Of a DNA stretch of 64,000 bases, positions 32,540 to 40,908 are shown one piece after another. The stretch is from positions 124,001 to 188,000 of the forward strand of contig NZ_JAMHIV010000019.1 in the NCBI RefSeq assembly GCF_023897065.1, written 5' to 3'. Below the pieces are notes generated by a model, which had not been told where the DNA came from, made no database searches, and saw nothing but the letters and a program-made list of their open reading frames with translations. The first letter of the stretch is position 1. Every line of letters starts with the position of its first letter. The position numbers and the translations under genes are program-made. Source of the DNA: Crossiella sp. SN42. GTDB taxonomy: Bacteria; Actinomycetota; Actinomycetes; Mycobacteriales; Pseudonocardiaceae.

Positions 32540-34443
32540 TCTCCCGGGTGCTGGCGACCGTGCGCGGGCTGCTCGCCGTCGGGCTGCTCGCCGGGTTCTA
32601 CGTGCTCGCCGCCTGCCTGGTGCTCGGCTACCTCGGCCTGGTCGTGCTCAGCGTGCACAACATGACCCTGGCCACCAACACCAGCATCAACTACCACCTG
32701 CCCGTCCTGCTCGCCGCAGGCGGGGTCCCGATGCTGCTGGGCGTGATCCGCGGCGTGCTGGCCACCAGCTCCACCGACCACCTCGACCAGGACTCGGTGC
32801 TGCTCACCCGCGCCCAGGCCCCGCTGCTGTGGCGCACCGTGGAGGAGCTGGCCGAGCGGGCCGGGGCGCCGGTGCCGGATGAGATCCGGCTGACCGCCGA
32901 GGCCAACGCCGCGGTCACCGAGGACACCCGGATGCTCGGCCTGGTCGTCGGCGAACGCCGCCTGTACCTGGGGTTGCCGCTGCTCACCGGACTGCCCCTG
33001 GAAGAGCTGAAAGCCGTGCTCTGCCACGAGCTCGGCCACTTCGCCGGCCGGCACAACCGGTTCGGCGCGGTGGTCTACCGCGGCGCGCTCGCCCTGGACA
33101 CCGCGCAGGAGGAGATGAGCCGCGCGGTCGCCCTCAACGCGCTGGCCCGCATGTACGCCAGCATGATCATCTTCGCCATCCGCAGCTACGCCTGGTGCTA
33201 CGCGCGGATCGCCTTCGCCGTGCTGCGCCGCCAGGAGATCGAGGCCGACCGGGCCGCCGCCGCGGTCGCCGGGCCCGAGGTCACCGGGGAGGCGCTGCGC
33301 TCCACCCTGGTGCTGATGGCCGCCTGGACCGACTTCCGCAGCCGCTTCCTCGATCCCCTGGCCGCCGCGGGCGCGGTGCCGGACGACCCGTTCAGCGCGT
33401 TCGAGGCCATGCTCGAGGACCCCGACTACCGCGATGTGCTGGCCCAGCACCGCAACGCGCCACCGGAGACCGCGCGCGCCGCCCTGGTGGACACCCACCC
33501 GCCGCTGGCACAGCGCCTGGCCTACCTGGCCACCCTGCCGTCACACGCCAACGCGCCCCGCGAGCCGCGGCCGGGGCTGAACCTGCTCGGCGCGGACCCC
33601 GGGGTGGCCGCGCGCCGGGTCGCCGCGGCGATGCGCGCCGAGGACGTCAAGCCGATGCCGTGGCGGGAGTGGGTGCGGCTGGCCTCGGGCAGCCACGTGG
33701 ACCGCCACCTCGCCTGGCTGCGCCCGGCCGTGGCCGAGCTCAGCGGGCCGGGGCGCGAGCCCGCGGAGCTGAGCATCGACACCGCGCTGGACCTCCTGGA
33801 AGCCGGAAGAACCCAGGACCTGGCCGAACGCCTCGCCACGCGAGCGGGCGCGGAGGCCGAGCGCGGCCCCGAACTGCTGCACGCGGCACTGGTCAGCCTG
33901 CTCGGCGCGGCGCTGGTCGGGGCGGGCGCGGCCAGCTGGACCGCGCCCTGGACCGGCACGCCCAAGCTCATCGTCGGCGACCCGGGCTTCGAGCTCACCG
34001 ACCTGGTGCGGCGGGCCATGGACCACCCGCGCGAGGTGGCCCGGCTGCGCCTGCACCTGGCCGCGCTCGGCGTGGACAGCCGCACCCCGCACCCGGCCGC
34101 CGAGCCGGTCGGCGGGACCACGGAGCTGCGGCTGGGCATCGCCGACCCGGAGATCAGGGCGGCGGGCAAGCGCACCCGCAACCTGAGCCTGTGGAGCGCC
34201 GGGATCGTCGGCGCCGCGGTGCTGCTGGCGCTGTTCGTGTTCAAGGAAGAGCCCAAGCCGCTGCGGCCGCCCGGTCTGACCTACAGCCCGTTCCTCAACC
34301 GGACCCCGATCTACACCCCGGTCTACCCGGGGCTGCCCAGCTACCGGCTGCCCACCATCGTGTTCCCCACAAACGTGCGACCGACGATCCGGATCAACCC
34401 CAGCGCTGTGCCGCCGGGCACGCCACGGCGTACCACTCGCTGA
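32536..34443 (+). CDS. M48-family membrane zinc metalloprotease
   Basis: This is a 635-residue protein with two N-terminal membrane helices (about 8-38 and 52-78) and the peptidase core. The zinc site is HELGH at 164-168, and the ExxxD third-ligand motif is EIEAD at 234-238. Cytosolic or surface helical sequence follows to about 545, then a third membrane helix (SAGIVGAAVLLALFVF) and a Pro/Tyr/Thr-rich tail. M48 enzymes such as HtpX clear damaged membrane proteins. It is translationally coupled to the preceding ECF sigma factor, whose activity it may affect or which may control it. Confidence 0.83.
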   Translation: MISRVLATVRGLLAVGLLAGFYVLAACLVLGYLGLVVLSVHNMTLATNTSINYHLPVLLAAGGVPMLLGVIRGVLATSSTDHLDQDSVLLTRAQAPLLWRTVEELAERAGAPVPDEIRLTAEANAAVTEDTRMLGLVVGERRLYLGLPLLTGLPLEELKAVLCHELGHFAGRHNRFGAVVYRGALALDTAQEEMSRAVALNALARMYASMIIFAIRSYAWCYARIAFAVLRRQEIEADRAAAAVAGPEVTGEALRSTLVLMAAWTDFRSRFLDPLAAAGAVPDDPFSAFEAMLEDPDYRDVLAQHRNAPPETARAALVDTHPPLAQRLAYLATLPSHANAPREPRPGLNLLGADPGVAARRVAAAMRAEDVKPMPWREWVRLASGSHVDRHLAWLRPAVAELSGPGREPAELSIDTALDLLEAGRTQDLAERLATRAGAEAERGPELLHAALVSLLGAALVGAGAASWTAPWTGTPKLIVGDPGFELTDLVRRAMDHPREVARLRLHLAALGVDSRTPHPAAEPVGGTTELRLGIADPEIRAAGKRTRNLSLWSAGIVGAAVLLALFVFKEEPKPLRPPGLTYSPFLNRTPIYTPVYPGLPSYRLPTIVFPTNVRPTIRINPSAVPPGTPRRTTR

Positions 34444-34459
34444 AAGTCTGAGCTGGGCG

Positions 34460-34489
34460 TTGGCGCGAGGCAACAGGACCAGCTATATT
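34460..34489 (+). promoter_or_regulatory. Candidate sigma-70-type promoter for the HelD/HelR-like gene
   Basis: TTGGCG (34460-34465), an 18-base spacer and TATATT (34484-34489) form a good -35/-10 pair, giving a leader of about 65 bases. GTTG and CAAC arms (34459-34474) overlap the -35 region. The leader also holds GACAC-N8-GTGTC (34516-34533). Confidence 0.5.
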
Positions 34490-34515
34490 TGCTAGCCCTG
34501 AGCGCATAAGAAATT

Positions 34516-34533
34516 GACACAAGAAAACGTGTC
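34516..34533. repeat. Inverted repeat GACAC-N8-GTGTC in the helR leader
   Basis: The perfect five-base arms are separated by eight A-rich bases and lie 31 bases upstream of the TTG start. It could be an operator. The TTGACA overlapping its left arm has no suitably spaced -10, so it is not called as a promoter. Confidence 0.4.
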
Positions 34534-34563
34534 TGGCACGAGTTTAGTAGAGGGGACGCCCGC

Positions 34564-36864
34564 TTGTCAACCGACGAGGATTTGCGGACGGCGGAGCTGG
34601 ATCGCGAGCAGGAGCACGTCTCCATGCTGTACGGGCGGCTGGACGGGCTGCGCGCCCGCGCGAAGAACGAACTGACCAAGACCCTGCGAGAGTCCCCCGG
34701 CGGCAACCTCTCCGCGGGCACCGAGCGCGATGTCTCGGCCGCGCACTACAACCGGCAGCTCGCCCAGTACAGCGCGGTGGAGGCCGGGCTGTGCTTCGGC
34801 AGGCTGGACTTCGACAACGGCGAGGCCCGGCACATCGGCCTGATCGGCATCTTCGACGAGGACAACGAGTACGAGCCGCTGCTGATGGACTGGCGCGCCC
34901 CGGCGGCCCGCCCGTTCTACCTGGCCACCGGCGCCAACCCCCTCGATGTGCACCGGCGGCGGCACATCAAGACCAGGATGCGCAAGGTCGTCGACATCGA
35001 CGACGAGGTCCTCGACATCACCGCCGAGGCCAAGGGCCGCCAGTCCCGGCACGGCGACGGCCTCACCGGCGAGACCGTGCTGCTGGCCGCGCTCAACGCC
35101 AGCCGCACCGGCCGGATGAAGGACATCGTCCAGACCATCCAGGCCGAACAGGACCGGATCATCCGGGCCGACCTCTCCGGCGTGCTGGTCGTGCAGGGCG
35201 GGCCCGGCACCGGCAAGACCGCGGTCGCGCTGCACCGCGCCGCCTACCTGCTCTACACCCACCGCGACATGCTCACCCGCCGCGGCGTGCTCATCGTCGG
35301 CCCCAACCAGACCTTCCTGCACTACATCGGCGAGGTGCTGCCCTCCCTCGGCGAGACCAGCGTGCTGATGGCCACCCTCGGCGAGCTGTACCCGGGCGTG
35401 GTCGCCACCGGCCAGGAGTCGCCCGAGGCCGCCGCGATCAAGGGCGGACTGGGTTTCCTGGACGTGCTCAAGGCCGCGGTCCGGGACCGCCAGGAAGCCC
35501 CGGAGGAGCCGATCGAGATCATGTTCGAGCGGCAGCCGCTGGTGCTCAAGCCCTCGGAGTGCCGGGGCATCGTCGGCCGTGGCCGCCGCTCCCGGCGGCT
35601 GCACAACCTGGCCCGCCCGCTGGTCGAACGCGAGCTCCTGGAGCGGCTGACCAGCAAGGTGGCCGGCAAGCTCGGCCGGGAGTTCCTGGACTCCGGCGAC
35701 CTGGCCGACATCCGGGCCGAGCTGCGCGCCGAGGAGGAGGTGCGCGCGGCCATGGACCAGCTGTGGCCGGTGCTCACCCCGGAACAGCTGCTGCGGGACC
35801 TCTTCAGCGACCCCGACCGGCTGGAACGCGCCGCGCCCCAGCTCACCGAGGCGGAGCGGAAGCTGCTGCTGCGCGAGCCGGACGCGCCGTGGACCCCGGC
35901 GGACGTGCCGCTGCTGGACGAGGCGATGGAGCTGCTCGGCGTGGACGACCGCGCGGAGAAGGCCGCCGAGCGCAGGCGGCAGGAACAGCGCCGCGCCTAC
36001 GCCCAGGGCGTGCTGGACATCCTGGACATGGACGACGCGGCCGACCCCGAGATGCTGATGGGCTACAACCTGCTCAGCGCCGAACAGCTGGCCGACCGCT
36101 ACGACGAGGTGGACACCCGCACCGCCGCCGAGCGGGCCGCCACCGACCGCACCTGGACCTTCGGGCACGTCATCGTGGACGAGGCCCAGGAGCTCTCGCC
36201 GATGGCCTGGCGGCTGCTCATGCGGCGCAGCCCCAGCCGGTCGATGACCCTGGTCGGCGACATCGCCCAGACCGGCGACCTGGCCGGGGCGAACTCCTGG
36301 CAGGAGGTGCTCGGGCCGTATGTCAAGGAACGTTGGAAGCTCGCGCAGCTGACCGTCAACTACCGCACCCCGCGGGAGATCATGGACGTGGCCGCCGAGG
36401 TGCTGGCCGAGCTGCCCGCCGGGCTCACCCCGCCCAGCTCGGTCCGGGACAGCGGATACGCCCCGTGGAGCCGCCGGGTGGACCGCGGTGAGCTGGGCAA
36501 ACGGCTGGCCGAGGTGGTGCAGGCCGAGCTGGCCGAGGTCGGCGAGGGCCGGATCGGGGTGATCGTGCCCGCCGCCGAGGTCGCCGAGCTGGGCGAGGCG
36601 GTCCTGGAAGCGGTGCCCACCGCCGCGGTCGGGGAGAGCCCCGAGCTGGAGAACCAGGTGGTGCTGATGAGCACCCGGCAGGCCAAGGGGCTGGAGTTCG
36701 ACGCGGTGCTGGTGGTGGACCCGGCGGAGATCCTGGCCGAGTCCCCGCGCGGCGCCAACGACCTCTACGTGGCGCTGACCAGGGCGACCCAGCGGCTCGG
36801 CGTGGTGCACACCGGGGAGCTGCCGCCGGCACTGAGGGGCCTGACACAGGTCACCGCGAGCTAA
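34564..36864 (+). CDS. helR: HelD/HelR-type RNA polymerase-associated superfamily 1 helicase-like ATPase
   Basis: This is a 766-residue protein. An N-terminal coiled-coil segment (about 10-80) is followed by the first ATPase half with Walker A GGPGTGKT (212-219). A large insertion rich in charged helices (about 280-520) follows, then Walker B VIVDEAQELS (D539-E540), TLVGDIAQTGD and QLTVNYRTPREI. The C-terminal ATPase half has LMSTRQAKGLEFDAVLVVDP and DLYVALTRATQRLGVVH. HelD proteins free stalled RNA polymerase, and the HelR type displaces bound rifamycins. Length and motif order fit the actinobacterial class. The start is TTG 34564 with AGGGGA upstream. Confidence 0.85.
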   Translation: MSTDEDLRTAELDREQEHVSMLYGRLDGLRARAKNELTKTLRESPGGNLSAGTERDVSAAHYNRQLAQYSAVEAGLCFGRLDFDNGEARHIGLIGIFDEDNEYEPLLMDWRAPAARPFYLATGANPLDVHRRRHIKTRMRKVVDIDDEVLDITAEAKGRQSRHGDGLTGETVLLAALNASRTGRMKDIVQTIQAEQDRIIRADLSGVLVVQGGPGTGKTAVALHRAAYLLYTHRDMLTRRGVLIVGPNQTFLHYIGEVLPSLGETSVLMATLGELYPGVVATGQESPEAAAIKGGLGFLDVLKAAVRDRQEAPEEPIEIMFERQPLVLKPSECRGIVGRGRRSRRLHNLARPLVERELLERLTSKVAGKLGREFLDSGDLADIRAELRAEEEVRAAMDQLWPVLTPEQLLRDLFSDPDRLERAAPQLTEAERKLLLREPDAPWTPADVPLLDEAMELLGVDDRAEKAAERRRQEQRRAYAQGVLDILDMDDAADPEMLMGYNLLSAEQLADRYDEVDTRTAAERAATDRTWTFGHVIVDEAQELSPMAWRLLMRRSPSRSMTLVGDIAQTGDLAGANSWQEVLGPYVKERWKLAQLTVNYRTPREIMDVAAEVLAELPAGLTPPSSVRDSGYAPWSRRVDRGELGKRLAEVVQAELAEVGEGRIGVIVPAAEVAELGEAVLEAVPTAAVGESPELENQVVLMSTRQAKGLEFDAVLVVDPAEILAESPRGANDLYVALTRATQRLGVVHTGELPPALRGLTQVTAS

Positions 36865-36866
36865 GT

Positions 36867-36888
36867 TACCGACTGGTAGCCTACCGGT
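36867..36888. promoter_or_regulatory. Composite inverted repeat upstream of the acyl-CoA dehydrogenase gene
   Basis: Two overlapping dyads of TACC/GGTA arms occur: TACC-GACT-GGTA, and ACTGGTAG-C-CTACCGGT with one mismatch. It begins three bases after the helR stop and ends 30 bases before the GTG of the acyl-CoA dehydrogenase. It is a candidate operator for a fatty-acid-type TetR regulator, not encoded in the immediate neighbourhood. Confidence 0.45.
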
Positions 36889-36918
36889 GATCTTCTCCAG
36901 GACGAAGGGACCGCAACG

Positions 36919-38640
36919 GTGGGCAACGAGGTGCTGTTCAACCCCGACAGCTACGACCCGACGCACCTGGACGCCGAGTCCCGGCGCCTGCTGCGGGCCA
37001 CGATCGAGTTCTTCGAGTCCCGCGGCAAGCGCCGGCTGCTCGCCGACGCGCTGGACCGGGTCTGGTACGCGGAGTTCCTGGACTTCGTGAAGCGGGAGAA
37101 GCTGTTCGCGACCTTCAACACCCCCGCGGCCGAGGCGGGTGGCGACCCGGACAAGCGCTGGGACGCCGCCCGCAACGCCGCGCTGAGCGAGATCCTCGGC
37201 TTCTACGGCCTGCCCTACTGGTACACCTGGCAGGTCAGCGTGCTGGGCCTGGGGCCGATCTGGATGAGTGAGAACGCGCAGGCGCGGCGGCGGGCGGCCG
37301 AGCTGCTGGACAGCGGCGCGGTGTTCGCCTTCGGCCTGTCGGAGAAGGAACACGGCGCGGACGTCTACTCCACCGACATGGTGCTCACCCCCACCGGCGA
37401 CGGCTCCTTCACCGCCACCGGGGACAAGTACTACATCGGCAACGGCAACGTGGCCGGGATCGTCTCGGTGTTCGGGCGACGCTCCGATGTGGACGGTCCG
37501 GAGGGCTACGTCTTCTTCGCGGTGGACTCCCAGCACGAGCGGTTCTCGTTGGTGCAGAACGTGGTCGACTCGCAGATGTTCGTCTCCGAGTTCCGCCTTG
37601 AGGACTATCCGGTGCGGGAGCAGGACATCCTGCACACCGGGCCGGAGGCGTTCTCCGCGGCGCTGAACACGGTCAACGTCGGCAAGTTCAACCTGTGCAC
37701 CGCCTCGATCGGCATCGCCGAGCACTCCTTCTACGAGGCGATCACGCACGCGCACAACCGGATCCTCTACGGCAAGCGGGTCACCGAGTTCCCGCACGTG
37801 CGGCAGAACTTCGTGGACGCCTACGCCCGGCTGGCCGCGATGAAGCTGTTCGCCGACCGCTCGGTGGACTACTTCCGCTCCGCCACCGCGGAGGACCGGC
37901 GCTACCTGCTGTTCAACCCGATCACCAAGATGAAGGTGACGTCGGAGGGTGAGCAGGTGATCGACCTGCTGTGGGATGTCATCGCGGCCAAGGGTTTTGA
38001 GAAGAACACCTACTTCAACCAGGCCACCGCGCACATCCGCGCCCTGCCCAAGCTGGAGGGCACGGTGCACGTCAACCTGGCCCTGGTGCTGAAGTTCATG
38101 CCGAACTACCTGTTCAACCCGGCCGAGTTCGCCCCGGTGCCCACCCGGCACGACGCCTCCGACGACGAGTTCTTCTTCCGCCAGGGCCCGGCCCGCGGCC
38201 TGGGCAAGATCCGGTTCCCGGACTGGCGCGCGGTGTACGAGCGCTTCGCCCAGGTGCCCAACGTGACCCGCTTCCTGGAGCAGGCCGACGGCCTCAAGAC
38301 CCTGCTGACCACCGCCGCGCCCGATGAGGCGCAGCAGCGGGACCTGGACTTCCTGCTCAACCTGGGCCAGCTGTTCACCCTGGTCGTCTACGGCCAGCTG
38401 ATCCTGGAACAGGCCGAGCTGACCGGGGCCACCCCGGACCTGCTGGACCAGGTCTTCGACGTGCTGGTCCGCGACTTCTCCGCCTACGCGGTCGCCTTGC
38501 ACGGCAAGGCTTCCGCGACCGAGGCGCAGCGGGCGTGGGCGCTGGGCTCGGTGCGCGGCCCGGTGGTGGACGCCGACCGGTTCGAGCGGGTGTGGACCGA
38601 GGTGGCCGCGCTGTCCGGCCGCTACGAGATGCGCCCCTGA
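36919..38640 (+). CDS. Large acyl-CoA dehydrogenase-family flavoprotein
   Basis: This is a 573-residue protein, longer than the usual 380-residue acyl-CoA dehydrogenases. An N-terminal helical region (about 1-130) precedes the flavin domain core (FAFGLSEKEHGADVYSTDMVL near 136-156, YYIGNGNVAG, VNVGKFNLCTASIGIAEHSFYEAI). Helical regions similar to acyl-CoA oxidases make up the C-terminal half (WDVIAAKGFEKNTYFNQA). The FAD-dependent oxidation of an acyl-CoA is inferred; chain length is unknown. GTG 36919 is the start. The 3' end overlaps the convergent merR gene by 19 bases. Confidence 0.85.
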   Translation: MGNEVLFNPDSYDPTHLDAESRRLLRATIEFFESRGKRRLLADALDRVWYAEFLDFVKREKLFATFNTPAAEAGGDPDKRWDAARNAALSEILGFYGLPYWYTWQVSVLGLGPIWMSENAQARRRAAELLDSGAVFAFGLSEKEHGADVYSTDMVLTPTGDGSFTATGDKYYIGNGNVAGIVSVFGRRSDVDGPEGYVFFAVDSQHERFSLVQNVVDSQMFVSEFRLEDYPVREQDILHTGPEAFSAALNTVNVGKFNLCTASIGIAEHSFYEAITHAHNRILYGKRVTEFPHVRQNFVDAYARLAAMKLFADRSVDYFRSATAEDRRYLLFNPITKMKVTSEGEQVIDLLWDVIAAKGFEKNTYFNQATAHIRALPKLEGTVHVNLALVLKFMPNYLFNPAEFAPVPTRHDASDDEFFFRQGPARGLGKIRFPDWRAVYERFAQVPNVTRFLEQADGLKTLLTTAAPDEAQQRDLDFLLNLGQLFTLVVYGQLILEQAELTGATPDLLDQVFDVLVRDFSAYAVALHGKASATEAQRAWALGSVRGPVVDADRFERVWTEVAALSGRYEMRP

Positions 38641-39029
38641 GGGTCCCAGACCCCGGCGGCCGTCCCGTCCCGGACGTGCTGCCGGTAGGTTTCGACCTTG
38701 TCGTGGATGACCGCCAGGTTCGCCGTCAGCTCGGCGAGCCTGGCGCGCACGGCGCGTTCGTGTTCCTCAAGCAGGGCAAGGCGTTGCGGTTCGTTGCCGG
38801 GTCCCTGGCGGACCAGGGCGGCGAAGTCCTTGATCACGCCGATCGGCATGCCGGAGGCGCGCAGCCGGTTGCACAGCACCAGCCAGTCCACGTCGGCGGG
38901 TTCGAAGAGCCGCCGCCCGCCGCCGGAGCGCGGGATCTCGCGCAGGAACAGGCCTTCGCGCTCGAAGAAGCGCAGCGCGTGCACGCTCAGCCCGGTGCTC
39001 TCGGCGACCTGTCCGATCGGGATGCCCAC
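38622..39029 (-). CDS. MerR family transcriptional regulator
   Basis: This is a 135-residue regulator with an N-terminal winged HTH (IGQVAESTGLSVHALRFFEREGLF). A basic wing and a dimerisation coiled coil (about 75-125) follow. It has a single cysteine and lacks the SoxR iron-sulfur cluster. GTG 39029 is the start. It diverges from an SDR gene over a promoter with the 19-base spacer and central dyad expected of MerR targets, so it probably activates that gene by DNA untwisting. Aromatic or oxidised small molecules are typical inducers of this subgroup, but the ligand is unknown. Confidence 0.87.
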   Translation of the reverse strand: MGIPIGQVAESTGLSVHALRFFEREGLFLREIPRSGGGRRLFEPADVDWLVLCNRLRASGMPIGVIKDFAALVRQGPGNEPQRLALLEEHERAVRARLAELTANLAVIHDKVETYRQHVRDGTAAGVWDPQGRIS

Positions 39030-39037
39030 GTCGCTCC

Positions 39038-39068
39038 TTGACCTAGAGAACGCTCTAGATCGTAGCGT
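39038..39068 (+). promoter_or_regulatory. MerR-type promoter of the SDR gene with 19-base spacer
   Basis: TTGACC (39038-39043), a 19-base spacer and TAGCGT (39063-39068) bracket the perfect dyad CTAGAG-AACG-CTCTAG (39043-39058). The expected transcription start falls at about 39075, which is the SDR ATG itself, so the message is probably leaderless. The adjacent divergent MerR gene is the expected regulator. Confidence 0.7.
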
Positions 39069-39074
39069 CGGGGC

Positions 39075-40067
39075 ATGCCGTTCACCGCTGCCAGCACCGC
39101 CGCCGAGGTTCTCGCCGGGATCGACCTGACCGGGCAGACCGCGCTGGTCACCGGGGGTTATTCGGGGCTCGGGCTGGAGATCACCCGGGCGCTGACCGGG
39201 GCGGGCGCGCGAGTGCTGGTCCCGGCCCGCCGCCCGGAGGTCGCCGCCGCCAACCTCGCGACCAGCCCCGCCGGAGCCGCCCCCACGAACCCCGCCGCCC
39301 GCCTGGCCGAGCCAGCCACCGCGACCGGCGCGCCCGGCCGCCCCGAGCCCCTCGCCGCCCCCGAAGTCCTCCCCCTCGACCTGGCCGACCAGTCCGCGAT
39401 CCGCGCCTTCGCCGCCCGCCTGCTCGACACCGGCCGCCCCCTGGACCTGGTCATCGCCAACGCCGGCATCATGGCCGTGCCCGAAACCCGGGTCGGCCCC
39501 GGCTGGGAAGCCCACTTCGCGGTCAACCACCTCGGCCACTTCGCCCTGGTCAACCACCTCCGCCCGGCCTTCTCCCCCACCGCGCGGGTGGTCTCGGTCA
39601 GCTCCGCCGGACACTTCCTCGCCGACATCCGCTGGCACGATCCACAGTGGCGGACCGGCTACGACCGCTGGCTGGCCTACGCCGCCTCCAAGACCGCCAA
39701 CGCCCTGTTCGCCCGCCACCTGGACACCCTCGGCGTGCGCGCCTTCGCCGTGCACCCGGGCAGCATCCTCACCCCGCTGCAACGCCACATCCCGCGCGAG
39801 GAACAGCTCGCCCTGGGCTGGTTCGCCGCCGACGGCACCCCGGCCCCCGGCTTCAAGACCCCGGCCCAGGGCGCGGCCACCGCCGTGTGGGCGGCGACCG
39901 CGCCTGGCCTCGATCAGCACGGCGGGGCCTACTGCCAGGACTGCGACCTGGCCAAGCCCGCCGACACCGACGACATGCTCATCGGCGGCGTCAAACCCTG
40001 GGCCACCGACCCGGCAGCCGCCGCCCGTCTGTGGCAGCTCTCCAGCGAGCTGACCGGGGTGGGCTGA
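39075..40067 (+). CDS. Short-chain dehydrogenase/reductase with Ala/Pro-rich insertion
   Basis: This is a 330-residue SDR of the retinol-dehydrogenase-like group. It has TGGYSGLG (cofactor motif, about 27-34), IANAGIM near 137, the catalytic serine in VSVSSAGHF, and YAASK near 203-207. A low-complexity insertion of about 35 Ala/Pro/Thr-rich residues (about 54-92) sits after the second beta strand and explains the extra length. The substrate is not known. It is controlled by the MerR-type promoter and appears to lack a 5' leader. Confidence 0.82.
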   Translation: MPFTAASTAAEVLAGIDLTGQTALVTGGYSGLGLEITRALTGAGARVLVPARRPEVAAANLATSPAGAAPTNPAARLAEPATATGAPGRPEPLAAPEVLPLDLADQSAIRAFAARLLDTGRPLDLVIANAGIMAVPETRVGPGWEAHFAVNHLGHFALVNHLRPAFSPTARVVSVSSAGHFLADIRWHDPQWRTGYDRWLAYAASKTANALFARHLDTLGVRAFAVHPGSILTPLQRHIPREEQLALGWFAADGTPAPGFKTPAQGAATAVWAATAPGLDQHGGAYCQDCDLAKPADTDDMLIGGVKPWATDPAAAARLWQLSSELTGVG

Positions 40068-40901
40068 TCAGCGGAAGGCGTCCGCGTGCTCGGCGACCCA
40101 CTGCGCGAAGGTGCGCGCCGGCCGGCCGAGCAGCTGCTCGACGGCCGGGCTCACCGTGTAGCCCTCGCGCGGCGGGTCGGCGTGCCAGCCGATGACGTGG
40201 TCGACAGCCTCGGCCGAGTAGCCGGCCTGCCTCATCCGCTCCCTGGCCTGCTCCTCGGTCAGCTCGATGAACCGGAGGTCCCGGCCGAGGCCTGCACCGA
40301 GCACCCGGACCCGGTCCGCGTAGGTGAACACCTCGGAGCCGGTGAGCACGTAGTCGCGGCCGGCGTGCCCGTCCTCGGTGAGCGTGCGCGCCGCCACCTC
40401 GGCGATGTCCTGCTCGTGGATCAGCGCGCTGCGCATCTCGGGGAACGCCTCGCGCACCACGCCCTCGGCGCGGACCGACTCGGCCCAGGCCAGCGTGTTG
40501 GACATGAACTCCATCGCCTGCAGCGTGGTCTGGGCCAGTCCGGCGTCGGCGATCGCCTGTTCCACCGGCCCGGTCTCGCCGCCCCACAGCGTGGTCACCC
40601 GGCGCACCCCGGCGTCGGCGACCACCTTGGCCAGCTCGGGGCCGCTGCGCAGCGGGGCGCCGGTGGCCGCGTCGTAGGTGAGCAGGAACAGCGCGCTCGC
40701 CCCGGCCAGCGCGGGGCGCACCGTCTCCGGGTCGGCCAGGTCGCCGACGGCCACCTCCGCCCCGTCCGGCAGCCTGGCCCGTTCCGGGTTCCTGGTCAGG
40801 CCGCGCACCCGGTGGCCGCGCCGGAGCAGCTCGGCGACCACCTTGCCGCCGATGTTCCCGGTCGCCCCGGCCACTACCACGATCCCGTTGTCATTGATCA
40901 T
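40068..40901 (-). CDS. NmrA-like NAD(P)-binding protein
   Basis: This is a 277-residue atypical SDR with an N-terminal VVVAGATGNIGGKVVAELLRRG Rossmann motif. The Tyr/Lys catalytic pair of classical SDRs is lacking. Later landmarks are TLWGGETGPVEQAIADAG and the MEFMSNTLAWAESVR segment typical of NmrA/QOR2-like proteins. These act as redox sensors or quinone reductases. It is convergent with the preceding SDR with no gap between stops. Its start coincides with the predicted transcription start of a SoxR-like promoter, suggesting induction by redox-cycling compounds. Confidence 0.82.
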   Translation of the reverse strand: MINDNGIVVVAGATGNIGGKVVAELLRRGHRVRGLTRNPERARLPDGAEVAVGDLADPETVRPALAGASALFLLTYDAATGAPLRSGPELAKVVADAGVRRVTTLWGGETGPVEQAIADAGLAQTTLQAMEFMSNTLAWAESVRAEGVVREAFPEMRSALIHEQDIAEVAARTLTEDGHAGRDYVLTGSEVFTYADRVRVLGAGLGRDLRFIELTEEQARERMRQAGYSAEAVDHVIGWHADPPREGYTVSPAVEQLLGRPARTFAQWVAEHADAFR

Positions 40902-40908
40902 GTCCGGC

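Noticed and set aside
34514-34519. TTGACA as the helR -35 element
   Set aside because: No TAnnnT-type hexamer lies 16-19 bases downstream; TTGGCG-N18-TATATT upstream is the better promoter.
34567-38502. A 1311-codon open frame on the minus strand opposite helR and the acyl-CoA dehydrogenase
   Set aside because: Antisense shadow; both genes on the + strand have complete motif sets and ribosome sites.
38622-39029. The MerR gene as SoxR
   Set aside because: It has only one cysteine and lacks the C-terminal four-cysteine cluster of SoxR, and its adjacent dyad differs from a SoxR box.
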